A stretch of DNA of 64,000 nt from Mesorhizobium sp. (GCA_022833215.1 JAIPUZ010000118.1:21284-85283); one strand, 5' to 3'. Counted from the first letter of the stretch, positions 46,371 through 55,886 are shown. The notes: generated by a model from the letters alone, not told the origin. Translations and numbers: made by a program.

Positions 46371-49300
46371 ATGAGCCTCATTTCGAAAATCGGCCTGCCG
46401 AAGGGTGGCACCGGCTCCTTCGTCATCGACGGCGTGGCCGATGGCTACGAAGCCTTCGCGCTTGCCGCGACCGCGCGCGAGATCGCGCCGGACTGTCCGC
46501 TGCTCTTCGTCGCGCGCGACGGTCAGCGCCTGCCGGCCATCGTCGAGGCTCTGGCCTTTGCCGATCCCGGCCTGCCGGTGCTGGAACTGCCGGCGTGGGA
46601 CTGCCTGCCCTACGATCGCGTGTCGCCCGGCTCGGATGCGGCTGCGCGCCGGCTCGATGCGCTTGCGGCCATCGTCGCCTTGCGCGCCAAACCGCACCGC
46701 GCCGTGGTGCTCACCACCGCCAATGCGCTGTTGCAACGGGTGCCGCCGGCCGAGCTGATCGAGGCGCAGACCTTTCGGGCGAAACCCGGCAATCAGGTCG
46801 ACATGGACCTGCTGGTCAAGCGGCTGGAGAATTCCGGCTTCGAGCGCGTGCCGACCGTGCGCGAGGTGGGCGAGTTCGCCGTGCGCGGCGGCATCCTCGA
46901 CCTCTACGTGCCGGGCGCGGAGGAAGCCCTGCGCCTCGACTTCTTCGGCGATACACTGGAATCGATCCGCGCCTTCGATGTGGCCAGCCAGCGCACCACC
47001 GGCCAGCGGGCCGAACTGGTGATGCAGGCGATGAGCGAGGTGGCGCTGACCGCCGACACCATCAGCCGTTTCCGCCGCGCCTATATCGAGGCCTTCGGCG
47101 CACCCTCGCGCGACGATGCGCTCTATGCGGCGGTGAGCGAAGGTCGCCGCTTTGCCGGCATGGAGCATTGGCTGCCCTTTTTCTACGAACGGCTGGAGAC
47201 GATTTTCGACTACCTGCCGGATGTGCCGATGGTGTTCGACCATCTGGCGCATGAGGCGCTTTCCGAGCGCCACGCGCTCATCCTCGACCATTACGAGGCG
47301 CGCAAGCAGCAGGCCGACGGCGCGCTGAAGGATGCCGTGCCCTACAAGCCGGTCGCGCCGCAGCTCTTGTATCTCTCGCCGGACGAGGTGAATGCCGCGA
47401 CCGCCGGGCGCGAGGCGCTGGAGTTCACACCTTTCGCGGCACCCGATGCGGGCGGCCGGAAGGTTTTCCACGCCGGCGCGCGCGCCGGCCGCAGCTTTGC
47501 CGAGGAACGCGCCGACCCCAACGCCAACGTTTTCACCGAGGCGGTGAAACACATTTCCGACCAGCGCGCCGCCGGCCGCCGCGTCGTCATTGCCGGCTGG
47601 ACGGAAGGCTCGCTCGACCGGCTGGGGCAGATTTTGGCCGAGCACCATCTCGGCAACCTCAAGCGCGTCGCCAAGCTGGCTGAAACCGAAAAGCTCGAAA
47701 AAGGGCAGGCGGCGCTGGCCGTGCTGCAACTCGAAACCGGCTTCGAGACCGACGGCATGGTCGTCGTCGCCGAACAGGACATTCTGGGCGACCGGCTGGT
47801 GCGCCGCTCGAAAAAGCGCAAGCGCGCCGCCGATTTCATCTCCGAGGCCGCCTCGCTGTCGGCCGGCGACATCGTCGTCCATGCCGATCACGGCATCGGC
47901 CGTTTCGTTGGCCTGAAGACCATTCAGGCGGCCGGCGCGCCGCATGATTGCCTCGAAATCCGCTATGCGGGCGACGACCGGCTGTTCCTGCCGGTGGAGA
48001 ACATCGAGCTTCTGTCGCGCTACGGCTCGGATTCGACTGAGGCCACGCTGGACAAGCTCGGCGGCGGGGCGTGGCAGGCGCGCAAGGCACGGCTGAAGAA
48101 GCGCCTGCTCGACATGGCGGGCGACCTGATCCGCATCGCGGCTGAGCGCCAGATGCGCGCCGCTCCTACCATGATCCCGGCCGAGGGCATCTATGGCGAA
48201 TTCTCTGCCCGATTCCCTTATGAGGAAACCGACGACCAGCAGACGGCTATCGACGCGGTGATGGAAGACCTTTCCGCCGGCCGGCCCATGGACCGGCTGG
48301 TGTGCGGCGACGTCGGCTTCGGCAAGACGGAGGTGGCGCTGCGCGCGGCCTTCATCGCCGCCATGGAAGGCTTCCAGGTTGCGATTGTGGTTCCCACCAC
48401 ACTCTTGTCGCGCCAGCATTTCAGGACATTCTCGCAGCGCTTCGCCGGCCTCCCGGTCAAGGTGCGGCAGGCTTCGCGGCTGGTCGGCGCAAAGGAACTG
48501 GCCGAGACGAAAAAGGGGCTGGAGGAAGGCACCGTCGACATCGTCGTCGGCACCCATGCGCTGCTAGGCTCTTCCATAAAATTCAGGAACCTCGGCCTGC
48601 TGATCGTCGACGAGGAGCAGCATTTCGGCGTCAAGCACAAGGAGCGGCTGAAGGATCTGAAGACCGACGTGCATGTGCTGACGCTCTCGGCGACGCCGAT
48701 CCCACGCACGCTGCAACTGGCGCTGACGGGCGTGCGCGAACTGTCGCTGATCGCCACGCCGCCGGTGGACCGCATGGCTGTGCGCACCTTCATCTCGCCA
48801 TTCGACCCGCTGGTCATCCGCGAGACGCTGCTGCGCGAGCGTTATCGCGGCGGCCAGAGTTTTTATGTCGTGCCGCGCATCAGCGATCTTGCCGAGATCG
48901 AGGATTTCCTGAAGGCGGAAGTGCCGGAACTGAAGGTCGCAGTGGCTCACGGTCAGATGCCGCCGGGCCGGCTGGACGACATCATGAACGCCTTCTACGA
49001 AGGTCAGTACGATGTGCTGCTCTCCACCACCATCGTGGAATCCGGCCTCGACATTCCGACCGCCAACACCATGATCGTGCACCGCGCCGACATGTTCGGC
49101 CTCGCCCAGCTCTATCAGCTGCGCGGCCGCGTCGGCCGCTCCAAGGTGCGCGCCTATGCGCTGTTCACGCTGCCGGCCAGAAAGAAGCTGACCGACACGG
49201 CCGACCGCCGTCTTAAGGTGCTGCAATCACTGGATTCGCTCGGTGCCGGCTTCCAGCTTGCCAGCCATGACCTCGACATTCGCGGCGCCGGCAACCTGCT

Positions 49301-49862
49301 GGGTGAGGAACAGTCCGGCCACATCAAGGAGGTCGGATTCGAGCTTTACCAGCAGATGCTGGAGGAGGCGGTGGCCGAGGTGAAGGATTCCGGCGAGGCG
49401 ACCGACACCGGCTGGTCGCCGCAGATCGCCATCGGCACGGCGGTTATGATCCCCGAAAGCTACGTGCCCGACCTGCAATTGCGGCTGGCGCTCTATCGCC
49501 GTCTCGGCGATCTGGAGACGCCGGAGGAAATCGACGCCTTCGGGGCCGAGCTTATCGACCGCTTCGGCCCACTGCCGGACGAGGTCAAGCATCTGCTCAA
49601 GATCGTCTTCATCAAGGCGCTGTGCCGCAAGGCCAATGTCGAGAAGCTGGACGCGGGGCCGAAGGGCGTCGTCATCCAGTTCCGCAACAAGACCTTCGCC
49701 AATCCGGCGGGGCTGGTCAGGTTCATTGGCGAGCAGGGCATTCTGGCCAAGATCAGGCCGGACCAGAGCGTCGTCTTCATCCGCGACTGGCCGAACGCCG
49801 AAAAGCGCCTGTCCGGTTCGGCCGTGGTGATGACGCAACTGGCGAAACTCGCCGCCGCCTGA
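46371..49862 (+). CDS. mfd: Transcription-repair coupling factor
   Basis: A 1163-residue DNA translocase that removes RNA polymerase stalled at lesions and recruits UvrA. UvrB-like N-terminal modules (1-350), the RNA-polymerase-interaction CarD-like domain (about 480-580, GDIVVHADHGIGRFVGL), a RecG-like helicase with Walker A GDVGFGKTEVALRAAF near 645 and DEEQHFG near 745, and a C-terminal TRCF domain (about 1000-1110) are all visible. Length is normal. Long frames on the opposite strand are shadows. Confidence 0.98.
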   Translation: MSLISKIGLPKGGTGSFVIDGVADGYEAFALAATAREIAPDCPLLFVARDGQRLPAIVEALAFADPGLPVLELPAWDCLPYDRVSPGSDAAARRLDALAAIVALRAKPHRAVVLTTANALLQRVPPAELIEAQTFRAKPGNQVDMDLLVKRLENSGFERVPTVREVGEFAVRGGILDLYVPGAEEALRLDFFGDTLESIRAFDVASQRTTGQRAELVMQAMSEVALTADTISRFRRAYIEAFGAPSRDDALYAAVSEGRRFAGMEHWLPFFYERLETIFDYLPDVPMVFDHLAHEALSERHALILDHYEARKQQADGALKDAVPYKPVAPQLLYLSPDEVNAATAGREALEFTPFAAPDAGGRKVFHAGARAGRSFAEERADPNANVFTEAVKHISDQRAAGRRVVIAGWTEGSLDRLGQILAEHHLGNLKRVAKLAETEKLEKGQAALAVLQLETGFETDGMVVVAEQDILGDRLVRRSKKRKRAADFISEAASLSAGDIVVHADHGIGRFVGLKTIQAAGAPHDCLEIRYAGDDRLFLPVENIELLSRYGSDSTEATLDKLGGGAWQARKARLKKRLLDMAGDLIRIAAERQMRAAPTMIPAEGIYGEFSARFPYEETDDQQTAIDAVMEDLSAGRPMDRLVCGDVGFGKTEVALRAAFIAAMEGFQVAIVVPTTLLSRQHFRTFSQRFAGLPVKVRQASRLVGAKELAETKKGLEEGTVDIVVGTHALLGSSIKFRNLGLLIVDEEQHFGVKHKERLKDLKTDVHVLTLSATPIPRTLQLALTGVRELSLIATPPVDRMAVRTFISPFDPLVIRETLLRERYRGGQSFYVVPRISDLAEIEDFLKAEVPELKVAVAHGQMPPGRLDDIMNAFYEGQYDVLLSTTIVESGLDIPTANTMIVHRADMFGLAQLYQLRGRVGRSKVRAYALFTLPARKKLTDTADRRLKVLQSLDSLGAGFQLASHDLDIRGAGNLLGEEQSGHIKEVGFELYQQMLEEAVAEVKDSGEATDTGWSPQIAIGTAVMIPESYVPDLQLRLALYRRLGDLETPEEIDAFGAELIDRFGPLPDEVKHLLKIVFIKALCRKANVEKLDAGPKGVVIQFRNKTFANPAGLVRFIGEQGILAKIRPDQSVVFIRDWPNAEKRLSGSAVVMTQLAKLAAA

Positions 49863-49946
49863 CCGGCTCTGGATCGGCAGGCGCAATTGCCTTAGTTCTT
49901 GGAGCCTGCGCCGATATGTGCGGCGCAATTCGGGGCCGGAGGGCAG

Positions 49947-50681
49947 ATGCTGCGCAATTTCGATTTCAGCTCCTGGCAGAGCATCCTGTTCACGGTGGTC
50001 GGGCTGGCGCTGTTCACGCTCATCAGCATGGGCATCCGGCTGATCATGATGTTCACCATCCAGCAGCGCCGGGAGCGGATGAACCGCCAGATCAACGAGC
50101 GCCTGCGCACGCTGATCGCCGCCTACAAGGTGCTCGGCGGTTCCTTCACTGGCGATCTGGCGGTCGATCCGCGCCATCTGCGCGATCTTCGCCGGCACGA
50201 AGACTCTGCCACCGGGATGGAAGATGATGCGGAAGATGCTGAAACCGTCAGCGTCGTAGTCCCGGACGCGGAGACGGGGTCCGACCGTCGGCGACGCATC
50301 CGCGATGCCGTGGAGGCCGCGCTTTCGGATATCATCCTGCTCGGCACCGAACGGCAGGTAAGGCTGGCAGAGCGTGCGGCGCGCGAACTGGTCGCCGGCC
50401 ACCCGGTGCATACGCATGAGCTTGTCGTCTCGCTGCGCGATTTCATCCGCGAGGCACTCGACATCGGGCCGATCCCCGCCGATCTGTCGATCCCCATGCA
50501 GGGCCCGACACGACCCTCCGGCTCCGGCGGGCGCGGCAAGGGCGAAGGCGGGCAAGGGGGCTCGGGCGGACGCGGTGGCGGCGGAATGGGCGGTGGCATG
50601 GGAATGGGTGGCGGCGGCATGGGCGGAGGGCTTGGAATGGGCAGCCTCGGCGATACGCCCGGCTCCGGTCACCGCTCCTGA
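49947..50681 (+). CDS. Hypothetical membrane protein with Gly-rich tail
   Basis: A 244-residue protein. Residues 8-38 form one transmembrane helix (SILFTVVGLALFTLISMGIR), followed by a basic coiled-coil-like stretch and an acidic helical domain (about 60-190). From about 200 the sequence becomes almost pure Gly with Ser, Arg and Met (GGGMGGGMGM-type repeats), probably disordered. GGAGG lies 4 bases before ATG 49947. I do not recognise a domain; the protein is probably anchored at the inner membrane. It follows mfd by 84 bases. Confidence 0.72.
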   Translation: MLRNFDFSSWQSILFTVVGLALFTLISMGIRLIMMFTIQQRRERMNRQINERLRTLIAAYKVLGGSFTGDLAVDPRHLRDLRRHEDSATGMEDDAEDAETVSVVVPDAETGSDRRRRIRDAVEAALSDIILLGTERQVRLAERAARELVAGHPVHTHELVVSLRDFIREALDIGPIPADLSIPMQGPTRPSGSGGRGKGEGGQGGSGGRGGGGMGGGMGMGGGGMGGGLGMGSLGDTPGSGHRS

Positions 50682-50685
50682 AAAT

Positions 50686-51056
50686 TCACCGCCACGGCTT
50701 CAACGCCGGATCGCGCGCATGGGCGATGATGGTGGCGCAAACGGCATCCGGATCGCGGATGATGTCATCATTCCAGAAACGGAGCACGCGCAAGCCGCAT
50801 TCCCTCAAAATCGTGTCGCGCTTGCGATCATAGTCCGAATCCGCATGCTGCTGCCGTCAATTTCGACAATGAGCTTTGCTTCAAGGCACAGGAAATCGAC
50901 GATGTAGTTTCCGATAGGCACCTGCCGTCGGAACTTCAGCTTGTCCAGCCGTCGATCCCGAAGTTCCTGCCAGAGCTTGTCCTCGGCCTTCGTCGGCTCC
51001 TTTCGCATCGAGCGCGCAAAATGGCGGTTTTTGGGAGCGACAGGCTGATGCGGCAT
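50686..51056 (-). pseudogene. DUF559 (VSR-like endonuclease fold) gene with a one-base frameshift
   Basis: From ATG 51056 the frame encodes a normal DUF559 start (MPHQPVAPKNRHFARSMRKE, then EDKLWQELRDRRLDKLKFRRQ and GNYIVDFLCLEAKLIVEIDG) but then turns into nonsense and stops. Shifting by one base after about 50850 restores the family C-terminus: DYDRKRDTILRECGLRVLRF and WNDDIIRDPDAV, ending at 50688. The expected codons for EIDGSQHAD require one extra base in the CTGCTG at 50848-50853. The intact product would be about 123 residues from this start. Either a recent pseudogene or a sequencing error. An ATG at 51092 abuts the neighbouring repeat element. Confidence 0.82.
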
Positions 51057-51092
51057 GAGGGGTATGATAGTTGGATTTGTGGAGGCGTCCAT

Positions 51093-51271
51093 TACCCCTC
51101 ATCCGTCTTGGCGCTGCGCGCCAATCCACCTTCTCCCACAGGGGGAGAAGGAAAAGATTGCAACAGCCTTGTTGCCAATCGCCAACACGAGAGGTTTGCG
51201 CAGGCAATCGCGCAGCACTTCCTTCTCCCCTTGTGGGAGAAGGTGGCCGCGAAGCGGTCGGATGAGGGGTA
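51093..51271. repeat. Long palindromic intergenic repeat element (about 179 bases)
   Basis: Outer arms TACCCCTCATCCG (51093-51105) and CGGATGAGGGGTA (51259-51271) are perfect inverses. Inner arms of 26 bases at 51126-51151 and 51221-51246 (CCACCTTCTCCCACA... and its inverse) differ at one position, and each also folds on itself (CCTTCTCCC/GGGAGAAGG). The arms flank a 69-base loop. I recall very similar CTTCTCCC-type repeats scattered between genes of rhizobial genomes. Non-coding. Confidence 0.85.
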
Positions 51272-51272
51272 G

Positions 51273-51956
51273 TTACCCGCCGGCCCCGTCCAGTTCACCG
51301 CGTGCCTTGGCCGCGGCCACCTGCCTTATGGCGTCGGCCAGCGTATCGGTGTCCTGCGCGCCCATCACGGCGTAACGGCGCTCCAGCAGGAAGCACGGCA
51401 CGCCGGTCACGCCCATCCGCGAAGCGGTGGCGATCTCGTTGCGCACGGCTTCGGTATCCGCGTCGGTGGGCAGCAGCGTTTCCACCACCGCTGAATCCAT
51501 GCCGGCTTCCCGCGCTGCGGCGATCAGCACTGCATGGTCGCCGATATTCCGGCCTTGTTCGAAATAGAAGCTGAACAGCAGGCGCACCAGCCTGCCTTGC
51601 ACCTCCTCGCCATTCGCCGCGGCCCAGCGGATAAGCCGGTGGGCATCGAGCGTATTGGGCGAAACCGTGATGGCGTCGAAATCGAAGGCGATCCCCTCGG
51701 CCGCGCCCAGCGGCTCGATGCGGGCGTGGATTTCACGGATCCGATCCTCGCTGCCGAACTTGCCGAGCATGTAGTCGCGGCGGTCGAGGCCCTGTGCCGG
51801 GATACCGGGATCGAGCTGGAACGGCCGCCAGCTGACGTGAGCCTCGACGGCTCCCGCAGCGGCGATCGCCTTTTCCAGCCGTTTGGAGCCGATGAAGCAC
51901 CAGGGACATACGGCGTCGGAAACGACGTCGATGGTAACGGAAGCGGATGCTGTCAT
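51273..51956 (-). CDS. DsbA family oxidoreductase (FrnE-like)
   Basis: A 227-residue thioredoxin-fold protein with an inserted helical domain. The active site is CPWC at Cys17-Cys20 (VSDAVCPWCFIGSKRLE), and the cis-Pro loop is VTGVPCFLLE, with an extra Cys. No signal peptide, so it is cytoplasmic like FrnE/DsbA-type isomerases; some are linked to polyketide synthesis or stress, but no such context exists here. Its stop abuts the palindromic repeat element. Confidence 0.92.
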   Translation of the reverse strand: MTASASVTIDVVSDAVCPWCFIGSKRLEKAIAAAGAVEAHVSWRPFQLDPGIPAQGLDRRDYMLGKFGSEDRIREIHARIEPLGAAEGIAFDFDAITVSPNTLDAHRLIRWAAANGEEVQGRLVRLLFSFYFEQGRNIGDHAVLIAAAREAGMDSAVVETLLPTDADTEAVRNEIATASRMGVTGVPCFLLERRYAVMGAQDTDTLADAIRQVAAAKARGELDGAGG

Positions 51957-51978
51957 GGCCTGCTCCTTTCGCGGGCTG

Positions 51979-53814
51979 TCAGTTCGGTTTCACCCACCAT
52001 GTCGGCAACTGGAAGCCGAAAAGCGGGTCCTTTTCAGGATGCCCGAGCTTGTTCCAGTAGGCGATCAGTTGCTGCGGGTTGTGCTGCATCGGCACCATGT
52101 AGTTGCCGGAGATCAGCAGGCGGTCGAGGACGCGCACCGCTGCGACGAAATCGTCCTTTTCGCGGGCGTTGAGCATCGCCTCGATGGCCGCATCGACGGC
52201 AGGGTCGGAAACGCCCGCAAGGTTGAACGATCCCTCGCGGTCGGCTGCCTCCGAGCCCCAGCGCCCGATCTGCTCGATGCCGGGCGACAGCGAATTGTTG
52301 AAGCCGCTGGAGCCGATCAGCACCTCGAAATCGAAGCGCTGCTTGCGCGACTGGATCTGGTCGCCGTCGAGCGCGCGGATCGTCACCGCCATGCCGAGCT
52401 TGGCCAGCGTGCGCTGGTAGAGAGCCGCCAGCCGCTCCTCGTCCTGCGAGGCGGTGAGGATTTCGAAGCCGAAGGGCTGCCCGTCCGGATCGAGCATCAC
52501 GCCCTTCTCGATCCTGAAGCCGGCGCTCCTGAGCAGGTCGAGCGCGGCTTTCAGCGCCGCGCGATCCTGTCCCGATCCGTTGTTGACCGGAGGACGCCAG
52601 GTGCCGTCCATCACATCCGCCGGAACGCGGCCGGGGAAGGGGGCGAGCAGCGCTTTTTCCTTTTCGCTGGCCGGATGGCCGAGCGCGGAAAGCTCGGAGC
52701 CCTGCCAGTAACTCATGGTTCGGGCGAGCTTGCCGCCGAACATGTTCTTGTTGGCCCATTCGAAATCATAGAGCATGCCGAGCGCCCGCCGCACGGTCGG
52801 GTCTGCGAATTTGTAGAGCCGCGTATTGAACAGAAAGCCGTTCACGACAGGCGGAATGCCGAGATCGTAGGCCCGCACGATCACTCGCCCGTCCTTCGCG
52901 GCGGGGAAGTCGAATTCCCGCTCCACCTGCAACGGGCCCATGCCCGTGTAGAGCGGGCCGGCATAGGCGGTGCAGATGCCTTTCTTGAACGCTTCGAACT
53001 GGGCGGTGGCGTTCAGGAAATATTCGATGGTGATCCTGTCGAAATTGTCGAAGCCCCGTTTGGTCGGGATATCCTTGCCCCAGTAGTCCTGATTGCGCCG
53101 GAACACGATGCGCTGGCCGGGCACCACCTGCTCGATGAGGTAGGGGCCGGAACCCGTCACCGGTTTCAGCGTGCCCCGGTCGAAGCTCTCCTTGTCGAAG
53201 AAATGCTTCGGCACGATGGGCGTTGCGGCGATGATGAGCGGAAATTCGCGGTCCGCATGCTCGTTGAAGGTGAAGCGCACGCTGTGCTCGCCGGTCTTTT
53301 CCAGCTTTTCCACCCGCTTCATGCGGTCGGAATAGGGAGGGCGGCCCTTCTCGGTGAACACATCATAGGTGAACAGCACGTCTTCCGGCGTCACCGGCTG
53401 GCCGTCCGACCATTTCGCCTGCGGGTCGAGGTGGAACTCGATCCATTTGCGGTCCTCGTCCATCTCCACGCTTTCGGCCAGCAGCCCGTAGAGGCTGAAG
53501 GCTTCGTCCATGTTGCGCTGCATCAGCGGTTCGAAGACAAGGTTGCCGAAGATCGTGTCGATGACGCCGCGCGCAGTGGTACGCAGGCTCTTGAGGATGA
53601 ACGGGTTGAGATTGTCGAAGGTGCCGACCACGCAATAGGTGATCTCGCCCCCTTTCGGCGCATCGGGATCGGCATAGCCGAAATGCGTGAAATTCCCGGG
53701 CAGGGCCGGCTCGCCCTGCATGGCTATGGCGTGGCGTGGTTCCGCCACCGCGTTCCGGGGTAGGATAGACAGCAGCGAAAGAGCGGCAGTCAGCCAGAGG
53801 GCGGTTCGTCTCAT
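51979..53814 (-). CDS. Extracellular solute-binding protein, family 5 (YejA/microcin C-type)
   Basis: A 611-residue periplasmic peptide-binding protein with a Sec signal (RRTALWLTAALSLLSIL, cleavage near AVAEP). FTHFGYADPDAPKGGEI and FDNLNPFILKS near the N-terminus mark the YejA-like branch that binds peptide-nucleotides such as microcin C or unusual peptides. No permease or ATPase genes flank it, so it is an orphan here and its ABC partners must lie elsewhere. 22 bases upstream of the FrnE-like gene on the same strand. Confidence 0.9.
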   Translation of the reverse strand: MRRTALWLTAALSLLSILPRNAVAEPRHAIAMQGEPALPGNFTHFGYADPDAPKGGEITYCVVGTFDNLNPFILKSLRTTARGVIDTIFGNLVFEPLMQRNMDEAFSLYGLLAESVEMDEDRKWIEFHLDPQAKWSDGQPVTPEDVLFTYDVFTEKGRPPYSDRMKRVEKLEKTGEHSVRFTFNEHADREFPLIIAATPIVPKHFFDKESFDRGTLKPVTGSGPYLIEQVVPGQRIVFRRNQDYWGKDIPTKRGFDNFDRITIEYFLNATAQFEAFKKGICTAYAGPLYTGMGPLQVEREFDFPAAKDGRVIVRAYDLGIPPVVNGFLFNTRLYKFADPTVRRALGMLYDFEWANKNMFGGKLARTMSYWQGSELSALGHPASEKEKALLAPFPGRVPADVMDGTWRPPVNNGSGQDRAALKAALDLLRSAGFRIEKGVMLDPDGQPFGFEILTASQDEERLAALYQRTLAKLGMAVTIRALDGDQIQSRKQRFDFEVLIGSSGFNNSLSPGIEQIGRWGSEAADREGSFNLAGVSDPAVDAAIEAMLNAREKDDFVAAVRVLDRLLISGNYMVPMQHNPQQLIAYWNKLGHPEKDPLFGFQLPTWWVKPN

Positions 53815-54041
53815 TACTCGGTCTCGGTGGAGCGGCACGTTGATTCGGTGGCCAAGTTACCACGCGATGCGCAAATCCGTTGTTCACAGTCAAGAAATGC
53901 ACCGCGCGGACTGGATTCGGCGACGCTGGCAGTGTAACACGCCGCGCGAGCCATCCTGTTGCCTCATTTACGCAACAGGTAGCGTTGCGGTGCGGCGTCG
54001 GGCCAGCGCCGCGGGCACAAAGTCGAGAGGAAGCGCACCTT

Positions 54042-54665
54042 ATGTCCAGCCTGAAATCCAAAGCGTACCGTCTGTCGGTCATGGCCGCTGGCGTGGCCGG
54101 GTTCCTCGCAGCCGGACTGCCGCAGGCTTCGGCCCAGCAGATTCCGCAGGGCTGGTTCAAGGCCTGCTCGAAGCAGGAGGACGTCGACATCTGCAACGTG
54201 CAGAACATCGTCACCGCCGGCAATGGCCAGCTCGTTACCGGCGTGAGCATGATCGATCTGCGCGGCAAGGTGAACCGCAAGGTTTTCCAGGTGACCGTGC
54301 CGAGCGGCCGTCTCGTTCCTCCTGGCATCGCCCTTCAGGTTGACGGCGGCAAGGCCCAGAAGCTCGACTATGTCATCTGCTTCCCCGACCGTTGCGTGGC
54401 CGAGGTTCCGATGACCGATCAGCTCGTCGCTTCGTTCAAGAAGGGCTCCCAGATCGTGCTGACCTCGATCAATTTCCAGAATCAGCCCAACCCGATCCAG
54501 ATTTCGCTCGAGGGCTTCACCGGTGCCTTCGAAGGACCGGCGATGCAGGCGTCGGATCTGGAAGATCGCCAGAAGAAGCTTCAGGAGTTCGTTTCCAAGA
54601 ACAACGAGGACTTCGCCAAGAAGCTCAAGGAAGAGCAGGAAAAGGCCAAGGCCGCGGGCAACTGA
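54042..54665 (+). CDS. Invasion-associated locus B (IalB) family protein
   Basis: A 207-residue secreted protein. Signal peptide ends at about residue 31 (PQASAQQ). The mature part has QQIPQGWFKACSK, a Cys-containing DICNVQ segment, and CFPDRCVAEVPM, typical of the IalB family first described in Bartonella; in rhizobia it is a periplasmic protein of unknown role. The last 45 residues are a Lys/Glu helix. AGAGGAAG precedes the ATG. Terminator follows at 54694. Single-gene unit. Confidence 0.92.
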   Translation: MSSLKSKAYRLSVMAAGVAGFLAAGLPQASAQQIPQGWFKACSKQEDVDICNVQNIVTAGNGQLVTGVSMIDLRGKVNRKVFQVTVPSGRLVPPGIALQVDGGKAQKLDYVICFPDRCVAEVPMTDQLVASFKKGSQIVLTSINFQNQPNPIQISLEGFTGAFEGPAMQASDLEDRQKKLQEFVSKNNEDFAKKLKEEQEKAKAAGN

Positions 54666-54693
54666 TCCCGGCCGCAGTCCTCTGCGTTTCAGC

Positions 54694-54720
54694 AAAGGCC
54701 CCGCCAAGCGGGGCCTTTTT
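54694..54720 (+). terminator. Terminator of the ialB-like gene
   Basis: AAAGGCCCCGC/GCGGGGCCTTT, 11 base pairs around a CAA loop, ending in five T. 29 bases past the stop. Confidence 0.95.
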
Positions 54721-54805
54721 CGTATCCGTATAAGCCGGCTTCGTTCACGCGCCCGTCATGGCATCCGCATAGACCACGCCCGACACGTTCGACGGAGCGA
54801 ATCTG

Positions 54806-55864
54806 ATGCGGATGTTCTGGGTGCGCCTGACGCTTGCCGCCGCCTTCCTGTTGCCTGCGGCGAAGGCAATCGCCGGTGAGATGCGCGTGGACCGGATACT
54901 GGAGCGTTTCGAGCAGGCCAACCGCTGGCGGGACCATGTCATGATCGTGGCCCACAGGGCAGGCGGCCTGCGTGAAGGCAAGACGCGCTATCCTGAAAAT
55001 TCGTTGGCCGCGCTCGCCGCCTCGGTCGTGGATGGGGCGGAAATGGTCGAGGTCGATATACGCCGTTCCGCAGATGGCGTGTTCGTGGTCATGCATGACA
55101 GCTGGCTGGACCGGACCACCACCTGCAAGGGCGAGGTTGCCCTGCGCACGCTGGCGCAACTGCGCGAATGCCACCTCGTCGTGGAAGGGACAGGCGAGGC
55201 CACGGAAGAGGTGGTGCCGACGCTGGCGGATTTCCTGTCGGCCGCGAGAGGGCGCGTCCTCGTCAACATCGACAACAAGCTGGACAGACATGATTTTCCG
55301 GCGATGGCTGCGGTTGCGCGCGAGCTCGGCATGGCGCGACAGGTGGTGATCAAGGAGAACCTGTGGAACGAGCAGCGCCTCGCCGGAGCGGTGGAACTGC
55401 TGCGGCGCGCCGGCAAGGACATCCATTTCATGCCGATTATCGCGGATGATGCGGTTCGGGATGTGGAATTCGCCGAAGCCGTCCAGAGCGCTCTTCCTTC
55501 GCATGCGATGGAACTGATCAACTGGCGCGATGGCGGCGAACTCCTGACCAGAACCGGCGGGCCGCTGTTTTCCACCCGCATGCGTGCGGCGGCAGTGCGT
55601 GGCAACTGGCACATCTGGGCCAACACCTATGCCATCGTGAACAAGCCGGGTGGCTTTCTTTCGGGCGGGCGCGGCGACGAATTGGCCACGCTGGCCAGTC
55701 TGCCGGCGGAAAGCTGGGGGTTCTGGGCCGAGCGCGGTGCGACCATGATCCAGACCGACGAACCGGGCGCCGCCATCCGATGGCTGGCCGCCAATGGCTA
55801 TCGCGTTCCCTACGATGGCGACGATATCGGTATAGCCGCGCGGAGGACGGCGAGCATCAACTGA
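54806..55864 (+). CDS. Glycerophosphodiester phosphodiesterase family protein
   Basis: A 352-residue secreted phosphodiesterase of the GDPD fold. After a signal peptide (1-23) the catalytic residues follow: His50-Arg51 (VAHRAGG), Glu64-Asn65 (YPENSL), Glu82 and Asp84 (VEVDIRRSADG), and His97-Asp98 (VVMHDSWLDRTT). It would hydrolyse glycerophosphodiesters from lipid breakdown to glycerol-3-phosphate in the periplasm. The longer C-terminal half (NWRDGGELL onward) is more typical of alphaproteobacterial members with undetermined substrates. Terminator follows. Confidence 0.9.
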   Translation: MRMFWVRLTLAAAFLLPAAKAIAGEMRVDRILERFEQANRWRDHVMIVAHRAGGLREGKTRYPENSLAALAASVVDGAEMVEVDIRRSADGVFVVMHDSWLDRTTTCKGEVALRTLAQLRECHLVVEGTGEATEEVVPTLADFLSAARGRVLVNIDNKLDRHDFPAMAAVARELGMARQVVIKENLWNEQRLAGAVELLRRAGKDIHFMPIIADDAVRDVEFAEAVQSALPSHAMELINWRDGGELLTRTGGPLFSTRMRAAAVRGNWHIWANTYAIVNKPGGFLSGGRGDELATLASLPAESWGFWAERGATMIQTDEPGAAIRWLAANGYRVPYDGDDIGIAARRTASIN

Positions 55865-55886
55865 ACGCCGGCCCTGCCTGGAATGC

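Noticed and set aside
45930-48557. 875-codon open frame on the minus strand across mfd
   Set aside because: Shadow of mfd's codon pattern; it starts in the recG-sdhE gap and shows no recognisable domain.
51979-53814. Complete microcin C/Yej-type uptake operon
   Set aside because: Only the binding protein is here; flanking genes are a DsbA-like protein and ialB, with no permease or ATPase genes.
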